Shown here: positions 1 through 7,802 of the stretch, piece after piece
Layout: each line of letters begins with the position of its first letter
Position numbering within the stretch: position 1 is the first letter of the stretch
Origin: CAYONM01 sp964405325
GTDB taxonomy: Bacteria > Planctomycetota > UBA11346
DNA length: 18,479 bases
Assembly: GCA_964405325.1 (NCBI GenBank)
Contig: CAYONM010000051.1
Coordinates: forward strand, 1 to 18,479
Direction: 5' to 3'
Made by a program: the position numbers and the translations under genes
Notes under the pieces: generated by a model
The model's database searches: none
The model's input: only the letters and a program-made list of their open reading frames with translations
Told to the model about the DNA's origin: nothing

Positions 1-66
1 ATCGACAAAATCTCTGCGCGATCTGTAACGTTTATTTCTTTCCGCACCCTAAGCAAACAAAGCTTC

Positions 67-99
67 AGCACGGGTCGCCAGAGGCGATCCGTGCTTTTT
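67..99 (+). terminator. Rho-independent terminator of an upstream gene
   Basis: The outer arms AGCACGG and CCGTGCT and the inner arms TCGCC and GGCGA form a two-part stem with an AGA loop, followed directly by a run of five T. It would end a + strand transcript that enters from left of the window, whose gene is not visible here. Confidence 0.85.
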
Positions 100-111
100 A
101 TGGACACCGCT

Positions 112-250
112 AAAAACTCAGGCACTTCGCCAGGCTTGCGCTTTCCGGCCCTGCCTGCGTTGCTGGAATCTCGAAATAGCCCTGCTATGCCTTCGGCCCC
201 AGCGCCTTGGCAGGACCGGAAATCATCTGCGCCTGGCTCGACCTGAGGTT
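112..250. repeat. Imperfect long palindrome, possible REP/MITE-like element
   Basis: The ends pair in blocks: AACTCAGG (115) with CCTGAGGTT (242-250), GCCAGGC with GCCTGGC, TTTCCGG with CCGGAAA, CCTGCC with GGCAGG, and GCTGG with CCAGC. The blocks are in the right order, separated by short unpaired bulges, around a loop of about 35 bases. This nested order makes one long imperfect hairpin. It lies after a terminator and before a promoter region, a usual place for interspersed palindromic elements. No second copy is present in the window, so its status as a repeat family is inferred. Confidence 0.5.
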
Positions 251-294
251 AAAGAGGTGCCCTTATCATCGATACATTCATAACATCAAAACCC

Positions 295-336
295 ATACCT
301 CTAGCGCATATCCCGATCCACGGATATGGGGGGTAT
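295..336. promoter_or_regulatory. Inverted-repeat operator or leader hairpin
   Basis: A perfect 7-bp dyad, CATATCC (307-313) and GGATATG (322-328), has an 8-base spacer. It is enclosed by a second pair, ATACC (295-299) and GGTAT (332-336). It ends 71 bases before the SagB-type start codon, where a repressor site or an mRNA leader hairpin would be expected. No regulator is encoded nearby, so the role is inferred. Confidence 0.35.
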
Positions 337-407
337 AGCCGACAACACAGCTGAATATCAACGCCTTGTGCTAGGTTACCCGCAATGAACCAACGCGAGG
401 TATTCCG

Positions 408-2024
408 ATGTCCGGCCAGTTGACTCAGGTCCGCTTCTACCATCAGCAGACCAAGCACTTCCCCGAGCGCTACGCTCGCTCCTTGGGGTATATGGAATGG
501 TCCAGCCAGCCCTGTCCCTTCCGTCGTTATCCCGGCAGTGACCAACTGCTGCTGTGCCATGACATCCAAGCGGACGGTCCGCTCTATGATGAATTGTTCC
601 AGTCTCAGCTGCAGCGGCAGTCGCTCGATCAACGGCAGATTGCCGCGCTGTTACGAGACTCGCTCGCCCTTTCTGCCTGGAAGCAGCTCCCCGGTGGTCC
701 CGCTTGGACCCTGCGAGTCAATCCCTCCAGCGGCAACCTGCATCCAAGCGAGGCCTACCTGCTGTTACCGTCGGACTGCGTCGGCAAGCAGGACGCCGCC
801 GTGTATCATTACGCGACCTACGAACACGCCCTGGAATATCGCCGAGGCATCTCAGAGACCCTCTGGCAACAACTCACCAGCGGCCTCCCTGCCGACAGCT
901 TCCTGATTGGACTGACCTCCATCTTTTGGCGCGAGTCGTGGAAGTACGGCGAGCGAGCCTACCGCTACTGCCAGCATGATATTGGCCATGCCCTCGCGGC
1001 CCTGGCCTTCGCTGCCGCGACACAAGGTCGCCAGATCCACCTCCTTGCCGATGTCGACAGAGCGGCCCTCAGCAGCCTGATCGCCATAGATGGCCAAACC
1101 GGACCGGAAGCGGAACACGCCGACTGCCTCCTAGCGGTGACACCAGCCGATGCGGTCGTCACAAAGCCTGCGGTCACCCTGGATCGCGCCTGCGTCAATG
1201 GCGCCGCGGTGTTTGGCGAGACCAACCGCCTCAGCCCCTACCACCACGACTGGCCGATCATCGATGCAGTCGCCAATAGCAGCACCCGCTGTGGCCCTCA
1301 TTCAGACGCGTACTGTCCGATCAGCCCACGCCCTCACCAACAGCCGCGCCGCACCTGTGGCGCTCGCCAAATCATCCACCAGCGACGCAGTGCCGTCGCC
1401 TTCGACCCGACTGATCGACTCAGCAAGCAGGCTTTTTTCCATATGCTTCGCCGACTGATGCCGGAACAGATCCCCTTTCTCGGCTCACTGCTGCCCTGGG
1501 ACCCTTGCGTTGCCATGGTGCTGTTCGTCCACCGGGTCGCTGACCTGGACCCCGGTGCCTATCTGCTACCACGCACCAGCACCCAGCGGGATGCCTGGGA
1601 CACCCTGCTCGGGAACGATGGAATCTGGCTCAATGAGGACCCCAGCATTCGACTATTGCAAAACGACGATCTGCGCGACACCACCCGGACACTCAGCTGC
1701 AACCAGGATATCGCCGCTGATGGCGCTTTCAGCCTGGCCATGTTCGTCGACTTCGACCGCATGCTGGCCGAGCAGGGTGCCGAAGGCTATGCGCAGATGT
1801 ACTGGGAATGCGGCGCCCTGGGCCAACTGCTGTACCTGGAAGCAGAAGCCGCCGGCGTCCGCGGCACCGGCATCGGCTGCTTCTGCGACGACGAAACCGC
1901 CAAGTATCTGGGCCTGCAGGACGACAGCTGGCAAGACCTCTACCATTTCACCGTCGGAACACCGGTGGAAGACTGCCGGCTCCGGACGGCAGATCCGTAC
2001 ATTCACCTGCAACGCGACTGCTGA
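408..2024 (+). CDS. SagB/ThcOx-type flavin dehydrogenase, two nitroreductase-like domains
   Basis: This 538-residue protein belongs to the SagB-type branch of the nitroreductase superfamily, which binds FMN and oxidises substrates such as azolines. The N-terminal domain (about 75-250) carries NPSSGNLHPSEAY (105-117), the family's FMN-binding signature, and a WRESWKYGERAYRYCQHDIGH stretch near 174-194, typical of these enzymes. A second domain (about 320-525) contains IIHQRRSAVAFD and GTGIGCFCDDE (486-496). The linker at 292-318 is poorly conserved in character. GAGG seven bases before ATG supports the start. No azoline cyclodehydratase or precursor peptide gene is near, so a role in thiazole/oxazole peptide maturation is unsupported and the substrate is unknown. 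The convergent ferredoxin reductase is the only redox partner in sight. Confidence 0.88.
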   Translation: MSGQLTQVRFYHQQTKHFPERYARSLGYMEWSSQPCPFRRYPGSDQLLLCHDIQADGPLYDELFQSQLQRQSLDQRQIAALLRDSLALSAWKQLPGGPAWTLRVNPSSGNLHPSEAYLLLPSDCVGKQDAAVYHYATYEHALEYRRGISETLWQQLTSGLPADSFLIGLTSIFWRESWKYGERAYRYCQHDIGHALAALAFAAATQGRQIHLLADVDRAALSSLIAIDGQTGPEAEHADCLLAVTPADAVVTKPAVTLDRACVNGAAVFGETNRLSPYHHDWPIIDAVANSSTRCGPHSDAYCPISPRPHQQPRRTCGARQIIHQRRSAVAFDPTDRLSKQAFFHMLRRLMPEQIPFLGSLLPWDPCVAMVLFVHRVADLDPGAYLLPRTSTQRDAWDTLLGNDGIWLNEDPSIRLLQNDDLRDTTRTLSCNQDIAADGAFSLAMFVDFDRMLAEQGAEGYAQMYWECGALGQLLYLEAEAAGVRGTGIGCFCDDETAKYLGLQDDSWQDLYHFTVGTPVEDCRLRTADPYIHLQRDC

Positions 2025-2036
2025 TGGCAAAGCGGG

Positions 2037-2181
2037 CTTCGCGACGTCCGTCGCACCCGCCAGCCGGGCTCCAGTCCCACGCTCCTTCTTCGTGACTTGC
2101 TCGCTGCGCGAGCATTTTTCGGCGCGCTTGGACGCGCTCGCCTGATCCCTACCCGCATGCGACCTTTGAGGGGCCCGCCAC
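2037..2181 (+). repeat. Dispersed repeat, copy A
   Basis: The block 2041-2081 matches 16458-16498 at 39 of 41 bases, and 2124-2144 matches 16531-16551 at all 21. The tail near 2160-2181 (GCGACC then TTGAGGGGCCCG) resembles the GACCGCTGAGGGACCCG end of copy B. The sequence between the shared blocks differs and in this copy contains a terminator. It fills most of the gap between the convergent SagB-type and ferredoxin reductase genes. Confidence 0.75.
2098..2119 (+). terminator. Rho-independent terminator of the SagB-type gene
   Basis: The perfect stem TGCTCGC / GCGAGCA with a TGC loop is followed immediately by five T. It lies 74 bases after the SagB-type stop and inside dispersed-repeat copy A. 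The matching position in copy B has no T run. Confidence 0.75.
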
Positions 2182-2196
2182 GACGACTGCTGATCG

Positions 2197-3000
2197 CTAC
2201 CAATATTGCTCGGCATGCACGTTGCCTGGCTCGCGCCGAGTGCCGAAACGCCACCCACCAGCGTCGAGCTCCACGAGCATGGCTTCAATCATCTGTGGAT
2301 GGCCACAGAGCAGGACATGCGTGTTGTCCGGGCTCGGCTCGAAGCCCTGCGCCCGAGCGATGGCCCCACTACGCCAGAACTCCTGCACATACCCGGTTGC
2401 TCCCGACCAATCGATGTGCTCGTCCTGTGAGCGGCTGATCACCGGTAGATAACAGAAATGATCGCAGAAATCCGCCAAGGTCAGCAATTCCGATCGGTAG
2501 CCCAAGTCCCAACTATGCCGCGCACCATGCACCACCGTCACCTGACGTTGCCGGTCGCGAGCCAAACAGGTCCGCACCATACTCATGTACGGCGCCAAAC
2601 CGGTACCGGTACCGATCATCAACAGATGCTTGTCGACCGGCACCTGGTCGATGGTGAACAACCCCGCCACCTGGGGCAGCAGATACACCGGATCACCCAC
2701 CTGCAGAGCGAAGAGTCGTGGCGTGAGGGCACCGGAATAGACCAGGGTGATATAGAACTCCAGATAGCGATCCTGCACTGACGCCGAAGAGATGGAGTAG
2801 GGCCGCCGGATCAGGCCACTGCCAGGTTCAGGCTCGGAATCCGCCAAGGCACACCGTGCTGCTGTCGCCGGCAATCCCAGTACCCCGAATTGGCCCGGAC
2901 GAAAGGCCGGCAACGGCCAGCCATTCGATGCCACTTGCAAGATCATGAGACCACTGGCGATATCGGTGCGTTGGATCACCAGTGCATTGGGCTCAGGCAT
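2197..3000 (-). CDS. fpr: Ferredoxin--NADP+ reductase
   Basis: A 267-residue FAD enzyme that passes electrons between NADPH and ferredoxin or flavodoxin in the cytoplasm. The FAD domain has RPYS (66-69), the usual RxYS flavin motif. The NADP domain has GTGTGLAPY (130-138), HGAR (158-161) and CGHPQMI (232-238). The end, AEQYW, has the C-terminal aromatic residue of bacterial Fpr enzymes (E. coli Fpr ends in HYW). The length is close to the family's 250-260. The start is uncertain: the frame stays open for 215 codons upstream, but that part is antisense to the next gene and not Fpr-like. The chosen ATG has no strong Shine-Dalgarno sequence, and a TTG three codons earlier sits better behind CAGGG. 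It converges on the SagB-type gene and may supply reducing power to a flavoprotein, which is inference. Confidence 0.92.
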   Translation of the reverse strand: MPEPNALVIQRTDIASGLMILQVASNGWPLPAFRPGQFGVLGLPATAARCALADSEPEPGSGLIRRPYSISSASVQDRYLEFYITLVYSGALTPRLFALQVGDPVYLLPQVAGLFTIDQVPVDKHLLMIGTGTGLAPYMSMVRTCLARDRQRQVTVVHGARHSWDLGYRSELLTLADFCDHFCYLPVISRSQDEHIDWSGATGYVQEFWRSGAIARAQGFEPSPDNTHVLLCGHPQMIEAMLVELDAGGWRFGTRREPGNVHAEQYW

Positions 3001-3094
3001 CAGTAGCAATGATGCCAAACCCTGTCCCTGCGCAATACCGGCCAGGTCGAGCAGACTGTGTGGCCGCTCGTCCCGGACCGACCGTTCAATCACC

Positions 3095-3122
3095 TTGGCA
3101 GACCCGGCCGTCGGTCTAGAGT
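3095..3122 (+). promoter_or_regulatory. Candidate sigma-70 promoter of the three-gene exported-protein operon
   Basis: TTGGCA (3095-3100) and TAGAGT (3117-3122) are separated by 16 bases and lie 55 bases before the first start codon. The match is moderate and is the best in the short divergent gap. Confidence 0.35.
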
Positions 3123-3177
3123 CCGAGTTCCTTGTCCTGTCGGGATGCGTCCCGCACCGTTTATTCCGGAGTCCGCC

Positions 3178-6100
3178 ATGCTCCCGCGCCTGTCGCGAAC
3201 CTTGCTTTCCGCCGCCCTGACCGTTGGACTCAGTGGACCGGTCATGGCCGCCACCTCCGAAGCCGAAATCGACACCTTCGCCGAGATCGTCAAAAGCCTG
3301 GTCGATCGGGAGGTCGATGGCGTGGCCGACCGCCAACTGGCGGCCTTCATCGATCTGGCCGGCGAACGCCATGCGTATGCCCGCATCCTCCGCCTGCATT
3401 TCGCCCGCACGTTTGCGCTCAGCCGAGCCGGCGAAGAAGGCGAGACCTTGAAAAAAACTGCCGAGCAGCTGGAGAAAGAACTCAGCTCCCTGGTGAACGA
3501 CAGCAGCCTGCCGGACACCTGGCGGGATCTGATCAAACTGGATCCCATGCAGGAACTGCTGAATCTGGTCAAAGGCCTGCAATCCAACATGGACCCCGGC
3601 AAGCCGCCGCCCGACCTGAACCTGATGCCCGATGGCTTCAGCCAACAGATCGCCGAGCAGGTCGAGCTCTGCATGCAGCTGGTCAAGGAAGCCATTCCGT
3701 ACTACCAGAAGCGGATCGATGAGTATGAACCGACCTTGCAGGCAAAGTGGTTCGAGCTCGAGAATCCCAGCCGCAACGAACAGAAATTCCTGTTCGAGGG
3801 CATTCGTCGTCGGCTCGCGCTGGCCAACATCTATTATCTCGGCATCAAGACCATGCTGGAAGTCGAATTGCGCGCCGAGGCCTTCCAGTTACCAGCGGAA
3901 CTGGTCAGCAAGGCTCAGGCATTTCTCGGCGAAATCATCGCTCCCTTGGATGAGACCCTCGATGACTGGGACTTCAATTACGCTGATTACAACCCCACTT
4001 TCAAGCATCGCATCCTGGTTATCCGCCTGGAGCACCTTCGTCACGGGGCCAGCGGCGAGGATGCCAACGCCAGGGCGCCCGAATTCCAGGACATCGAATT
4101 CTTCGTGACCGACATGCTGGACATGGACGTCAGCAACTACCCCGCCCAATTCCGCACGACTCTGGTCAGTACCAAAGCCACCTTCCTCGGCGAACTGATG
4201 CTGTTGGCCCAGGCCTGGGAGCAACAGGATGCCACCGCCGCCAAAACGCTGGTAGACTATGCCCTGCAGGCCTGGGAAAAAGCCGACACCGAAATGAAAC
4301 GCGCCCTGCGCGATCGCTCTGACAAGATTACTCGCAAAGCAGGTGAGCTGTTCATCAACGCCGCTCGTTTCTTCCACTTGCGAGGCAATCAACAGGCTGC
4401 CATGCAGGCCCTGTCCGATGTAACCGCACTCAAAAACCAACCCTGGCGCCGCAACGCCCAGGCCTGGCAAGATCACATGCTGCAAGGTGATGGCGGTCCG
4501 CAAACCGTCGACTGGGGAGCGACACCGCAGGCGGGCGATGCTGAATCGGCTATTTCCCTGTTCAAAACCCTACGCAAGGCGGCACGCAATACCGCAGATG
4601 CCGCCAAGGCCCAGTCCTTCCGGATGCAGGCAGCCATCGCCCTGCGCAACGCCATCTACGGGCTCCAGCAGTCGGAAGACCGTGAGGCTTTCATCGAATT
4701 CGGCCCCACGCTCTATCAACATTATGCGTATATCCTCCGGGATATGGGCTGGCACGAACACGCTGCCATTGTCGCCGAACAGGGGCTACGCGCCGTGTTT
4801 CCCTATTGGGGCGAAGAAAAGGACCAATACGAAGGCAACCCCTGGGGTGATCCGCTCGACCGGGAAAAACTCAATGAAGCCGGCCTGATGGTGCAACGGC
4901 TGTCCAACGATTACTGGATGTACAGCAATCGCCTCAAGCGCTTCGACAATTCCCTCGCGGCTCGCGATCGCTACAGCGATGCGGTCGAATTGCGCAAGCG
5001 CATCGACCCCAATGCCGAAGGTGCGGAAAAAACCGAAATCGTGACCGCCATCCAGGACGGCGAATACGAAAACGCCATCAAGCTGGCCAAGCAGTACAGC
5101 AGCAAGGCCACCACTACCAGCGAGCAAATCTGGTACCAGCGCATCACGCTCTACGCCTATTATCTGTGGTTCGACGAACTGGTGAAAGACGAGACCGCCG
5201 ATCAAACCACCATCAGCCGGGTTGAGCAGGAAATGCGTCAGGAACTCGCCACCCTGGAACAGATGATCGCACCCGAGTTGGCCAAGGGTGAGCAAGCCGA
5301 CCCGGAGGCCCGCAAAGCCAAGAACTTCTCGATTGTCGTCGACATCGGCTCACTGCACCGCAACGAGGACTGGGCAGGCATCATCGACAAACTGGGTCCG
5401 GATTTCTGGCAGGACCCGCCCGAAGTGCCGATCCAGGTCAAAATGCTCAACATGCTGACCAACGCGGTCTACAAACAGCGGTTGGCGATCAGCAACAACA
5501 AGGATGATCGCTGGAACCCCGAGCTGATCCTGAAACCGTGGCCCGATTATCAGCACGCCTATCAAACCCTGCTGGCGGTCGAAAAGACCAGCGGCTCCCG
5601 CATGAAGGGCAACCGTCAACGGATGACCGTCGTCTACCAAGCCGTCTCCATCCATGCCCGTGGATTTGTCAAGAATATAGAAAACGGCCTGGAGCAATTC
5701 CAAGGCATGCCGTTGGCCAAACTGTACGAGATCGCCCGTGCTGCCACCATCACCTACATTGATCTACTCACTCCCACCCTGGCCGACAATACGCCGGTCG
5801 AAACCTACATCGGCCTGGCCCAGAGCCTGTGGGAAGTGGATGCCAAACAACGCGCGGTCGGTTTTTACGAAAAATATCTCGACTCTGCCGCACAGCGCGA
5901 AGACCTGCAAGCTTTTGCCGCCGACCCGGCCGGTGTGGTCGACCCCATTGGCGAACTGCTGCTCTCGGCCCGACGCCAATACGAGGATCGCTGGATGATG
6001 ATCCGCGATCTACTGATCGACAAACCCGGATTCATCGAGCAGTACGAGCGCGTCGGCGGCAAGAAGGACCAGCTGTCGGAGGCCAAACGGGACTTCATCA

Positions 6101-6753
6101 AGGCCCATAAGGAATTGAGCAACCTATATGACGAGCTGGAAGAAAAACAGGCCCTGATCGGCACTTGGGATCAACTCCAGCCGAAGCTCGAAGACCTGAC
6201 AGAAACCGTCAAACACCTGTCCTGGGGCGTCCAGTTCACCACCCGACTGGTGGAAGCCTACATGGACATCGGCGATACTGAACGCGCCGTCCAACTGGCC
6301 AGCGAATTGATCGCGTACGATCCGCTGTATCCCCCCTACATGACCGTGTTTGTTGAAGGCGTGCTGCTGCAAGACGCACCGAGCCGTGAACAGCTGCAAA
6401 AAGCCCAGCAGAAATCGGCGCGCGTCCGCAACATGACCCGCGGACAGGCCGAACGCATCTTCGATTACTGGACGGCGTATTGCCAGGTGATGGAGACCTC
6501 GGTGCTGCTGAACGACATGGACGTGGTCAACCGCAGCCTCCACCGCCTGCAGATCAACAATGATTTCCCGATCTACGATCTGCGCCTCGGCGCCGAAGAA
6601 CCGATCCAAGCCCGCAACGAGGGCGATATCACAGTCTGGAAGCGCTTCCTGCGCATCTACGACACACCGGGCATCAGTTTCCCCAAACCCTATCGCATCG
6701 AACAGCAGGATGACGGCACCACCATCGCCATTCCTGCCCAGGTTGCCGAGTAG
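3178..6753 (+). CDS. Large exported helical-repeat (TPR-like) protein
   Basis: I do not recognise a named family. The 1191-residue product starts with a signal peptide (MLPRLSRTLLSAALTVG, cleavage probably after VMA at 24), so it is sent across the inner membrane. The rest is charged and almost wholly helical in character, with few glycines and no further membrane segments. It has spaced patterns of alanine, leucine and aromatic residues like degenerate tetratricopeptide repeats, clearest near TERAVQLASELIAYDPLYPP around residue 1070. No catalytic motif was seen. I chose ATG 3178 over an upstream in-frame start because GGAG lies just before it and it restores the signal peptide. The next gene follows after 11 bases, so this is the first gene of an operon. 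A role as a periplasmic or outer-membrane scaffold is inferred. Confidence 0.85.
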   Translation: MLPRLSRTLLSAALTVGLSGPVMAATSEAEIDTFAEIVKSLVDREVDGVADRQLAAFIDLAGERHAYARILRLHFARTFALSRAGEEGETLKKTAEQLEKELSSLVNDSSLPDTWRDLIKLDPMQELLNLVKGLQSNMDPGKPPPDLNLMPDGFSQQIAEQVELCMQLVKEAIPYYQKRIDEYEPTLQAKWFELENPSRNEQKFLFEGIRRRLALANIYYLGIKTMLEVELRAEAFQLPAELVSKAQAFLGEIIAPLDETLDDWDFNYADYNPTFKHRILVIRLEHLRHGASGEDANARAPEFQDIEFFVTDMLDMDVSNYPAQFRTTLVSTKATFLGELMLLAQAWEQQDATAAKTLVDYALQAWEKADTEMKRALRDRSDKITRKAGELFINAARFFHLRGNQQAAMQALSDVTALKNQPWRRNAQAWQDHMLQGDGGPQTVDWGATPQAGDAESAISLFKTLRKAARNTADAAKAQSFRMQAAIALRNAIYGLQQSEDREAFIEFGPTLYQHYAYILRDMGWHEHAAIVAEQGLRAVFPYWGEEKDQYEGNPWGDPLDREKLNEAGLMVQRLSNDYWMYSNRLKRFDNSLAARDRYSDAVELRKRIDPNAEGAEKTEIVTAIQDGEYENAIKLAKQYSSKATTTSEQIWYQRITLYAYYLWFDELVKDETADQTTISRVEQEMRQELATLEQMIAPELAKGEQADPEARKAKNFSIVVDIGSLHRNEDWAGIIDKLGPDFWQDPPEVPIQVKMLNMLTNAVYKQRLAISNNKDDRWNPELILKPWPDYQHAYQTLLAVEKTSGSRMKGNRQRMTVVYQAVSIHARGFVKNIENGLEQFQGMPLAKLYEIARAATITYIDLLTPTLADNTPVETYIGLAQSLWEVDAKQRAVGFYEKYLDSAAQREDLQAFAADPAGVVDPIGELLLSARRQYEDRWMMIRDLLIDKPGFIEQYERVGGKKDQLSEAKRDFIKAHKELSNLYDELEEKQALIGTWDQLQPKLEDLTETVKHLSWGVQFTTRLVEAYMDIGDTERAVQLASELIAYDPLYPPYMTVFVEGVLLQDAPSREQLQKAQQKSARVRNMTRGQAERIFDYWTAYCQVMETSVLLNDMDVVNRSLHRLQINNDFPIYDLRLGAEEPIQARNEGDITVWKRFLRIYDTPGISFPKPYRIEQQDDGTTIAIPAQVAE

Positions 6754-6764
6754 GAGCGAGCATC

Positions 6765-7781
6765 ATGCGTCTGTTCTGTAGCTGTCTGCTGTGCCTGGCC
6801 AGCGTGCTCCTGATGAGCGCGGAATGGCAACCAGTCAAAGCAGAAATCCATCGCAACGACGGCAAGATCGACGAATTCTTCGTTCAATACGAGGACATCG
6901 AAAAAATCGTCTGCACCCAAGATCCCAACCTCGGCTGGGCCGAATTGCCACAAAAACTGGTCGCCCGGGTCGATTACGAAAAAGGCCTGATCGAAAACAT
7001 CAACTATGCCCAGGCCATGGGCGCGTTGAAGCGGGGTGACCACGATCGGGCCCTGAAGAGCTTCCAACGCTGTCTGGACGAGCGCCGTCAGGCCCTGCAG
7101 ATTTATGCACTCCTTGGCATCGCCGACCTCCACCGTCAGGCAGAGCGTTACGACGAAGCCATTGCCAGTCTGCAGCAGATCATCAAAGATCACAGCAGCT
7201 GGCCCCGCCTGGCCCAAATCGTGGCTCAAATCGGCGACTTGCAGCTGGCTGCCGACAAACCCGACGCAGCCGACTCCACCTACCAGAAGCTCAACGCCTT
7301 GGCCGCTCGCTACGGCCAGCAAGCCACCATCCTCAGTCTACGGGGCCAGGCACGGGTACAGGTCGCCAAGGCCAAACCAGCCGAAGCCGTCACCCTGCTG
7401 CAACAAGCTTTCGAAGAGGTCGATGTCAGCACCAATCCAGCCAGCAAGGCCGCCGTCGCCCTGGAACTGGCGCAACAGCAGGAAGCTGCCGAGCAACTGG
7501 ATGCTGCCCTGGCCAACCTGCGCAGCGTCCAGTTCCTGCCCCTGGAACCCAAACAGCTGGCACAGGTCCACATCGCCCTCTCCGGCATCCTTCGTGCCCA
7601 AAAGCAGTGGGTCGCGGGCTTCGATCACGGCATCATGGCCGCCGTCATCGAGGGCATTGATGACACGGTCAAACGCGAGGCCCTGACCGCCGCCTTCCGC
7701 ATCAGCAAGCAAATCGATGAGGATCCGGCGTTCACCCCCGAGCAACGGCTGCAATTCCGCCAGGCCCTGACCAAGCCCTGA
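6765..7781 (+). CDS. Exported TPR protein with N-terminal small beta domain
   Basis: A 338-residue protein with an N-terminal signal peptide (MRLFCSCLLCLASVLLMSA). Residues about 21-55 (AEIHRNDGKIDEFFVQYED) look like a short beta-strand module. After it come helix pairs typical of tetratricopeptide repeats, for example DHDRALKSFQRCLDE and AERYDEAIASLQQIIKDH, continuing to the C-terminus. The start is firm: GGAG overlaps the preceding stop codon and lies 8 bases before ATG. The gene sits 11 bases after the large protein and 21 before the next TPR protein, so the three are surely co-transcribed. TPR arrays bind other proteins; the likely partners are its two neighbours. No enzymatic motif is visible and the function is unknown. 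Confidence 0.87.
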   Translation: MRLFCSCLLCLASVLLMSAEWQPVKAEIHRNDGKIDEFFVQYEDIEKIVCTQDPNLGWAELPQKLVARVDYEKGLIENINYAQAMGALKRGDHDRALKSFQRCLDERRQALQIYALLGIADLHRQAERYDEAIASLQQIIKDHSSWPRLAQIVAQIGDLQLAADKPDAADSTYQKLNALAARYGQQATILSLRGQARVQVAKAKPAEAVTLLQQAFEEVDVSTNPASKAAVALELAQQQEAAEQLDAALANLRSVQFLPLEPKQLAQVHIALSGILRAQKQWVAGFDHGIMAAVIEGIDDTVKREALTAAFRISKQIDEDPAFTPEQRLQFRQALTKP

Positions 7782-7802
7782 CCCTCGACGGGAGAGATTC
7801 GT

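Larger units (their letters stand above)
100..407. other. Non-coding region upstream of the SagB-type gene
   Basis: I see no convincing gene in these 308 bases. The open frames crossing the region do not resemble proteins. It holds the imperfect palindrome at 112-250 and the dyad at 295-336. GAGG at 397-400 is the ribosome binding site of the next gene. I found no clear sigma-70 promoter. Confidence 0.6.

Noticed and set aside
1270..1370. A double frameshift in the linker of the SagB-type protein
   Set aside because: Another frame is open here, but the reading frame rejoins the conserved IIHQRRSA motif without interruption, and linkers of this family vary freely.
408..2024. A thiazole/oxazole peptide cluster around the SagB-type gene
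   Set aside because: No cyclodehydratase, YcaO protein, precursor peptide or exporter is in the window.
3001..3645. An N-terminal extension of 215 codons on the ferredoxin reductase
   Set aside because: It is antisense to the large exported protein, is Gln/Gly/His rich and has no resemblance to the reductase family, whose normal length is met from 3000.
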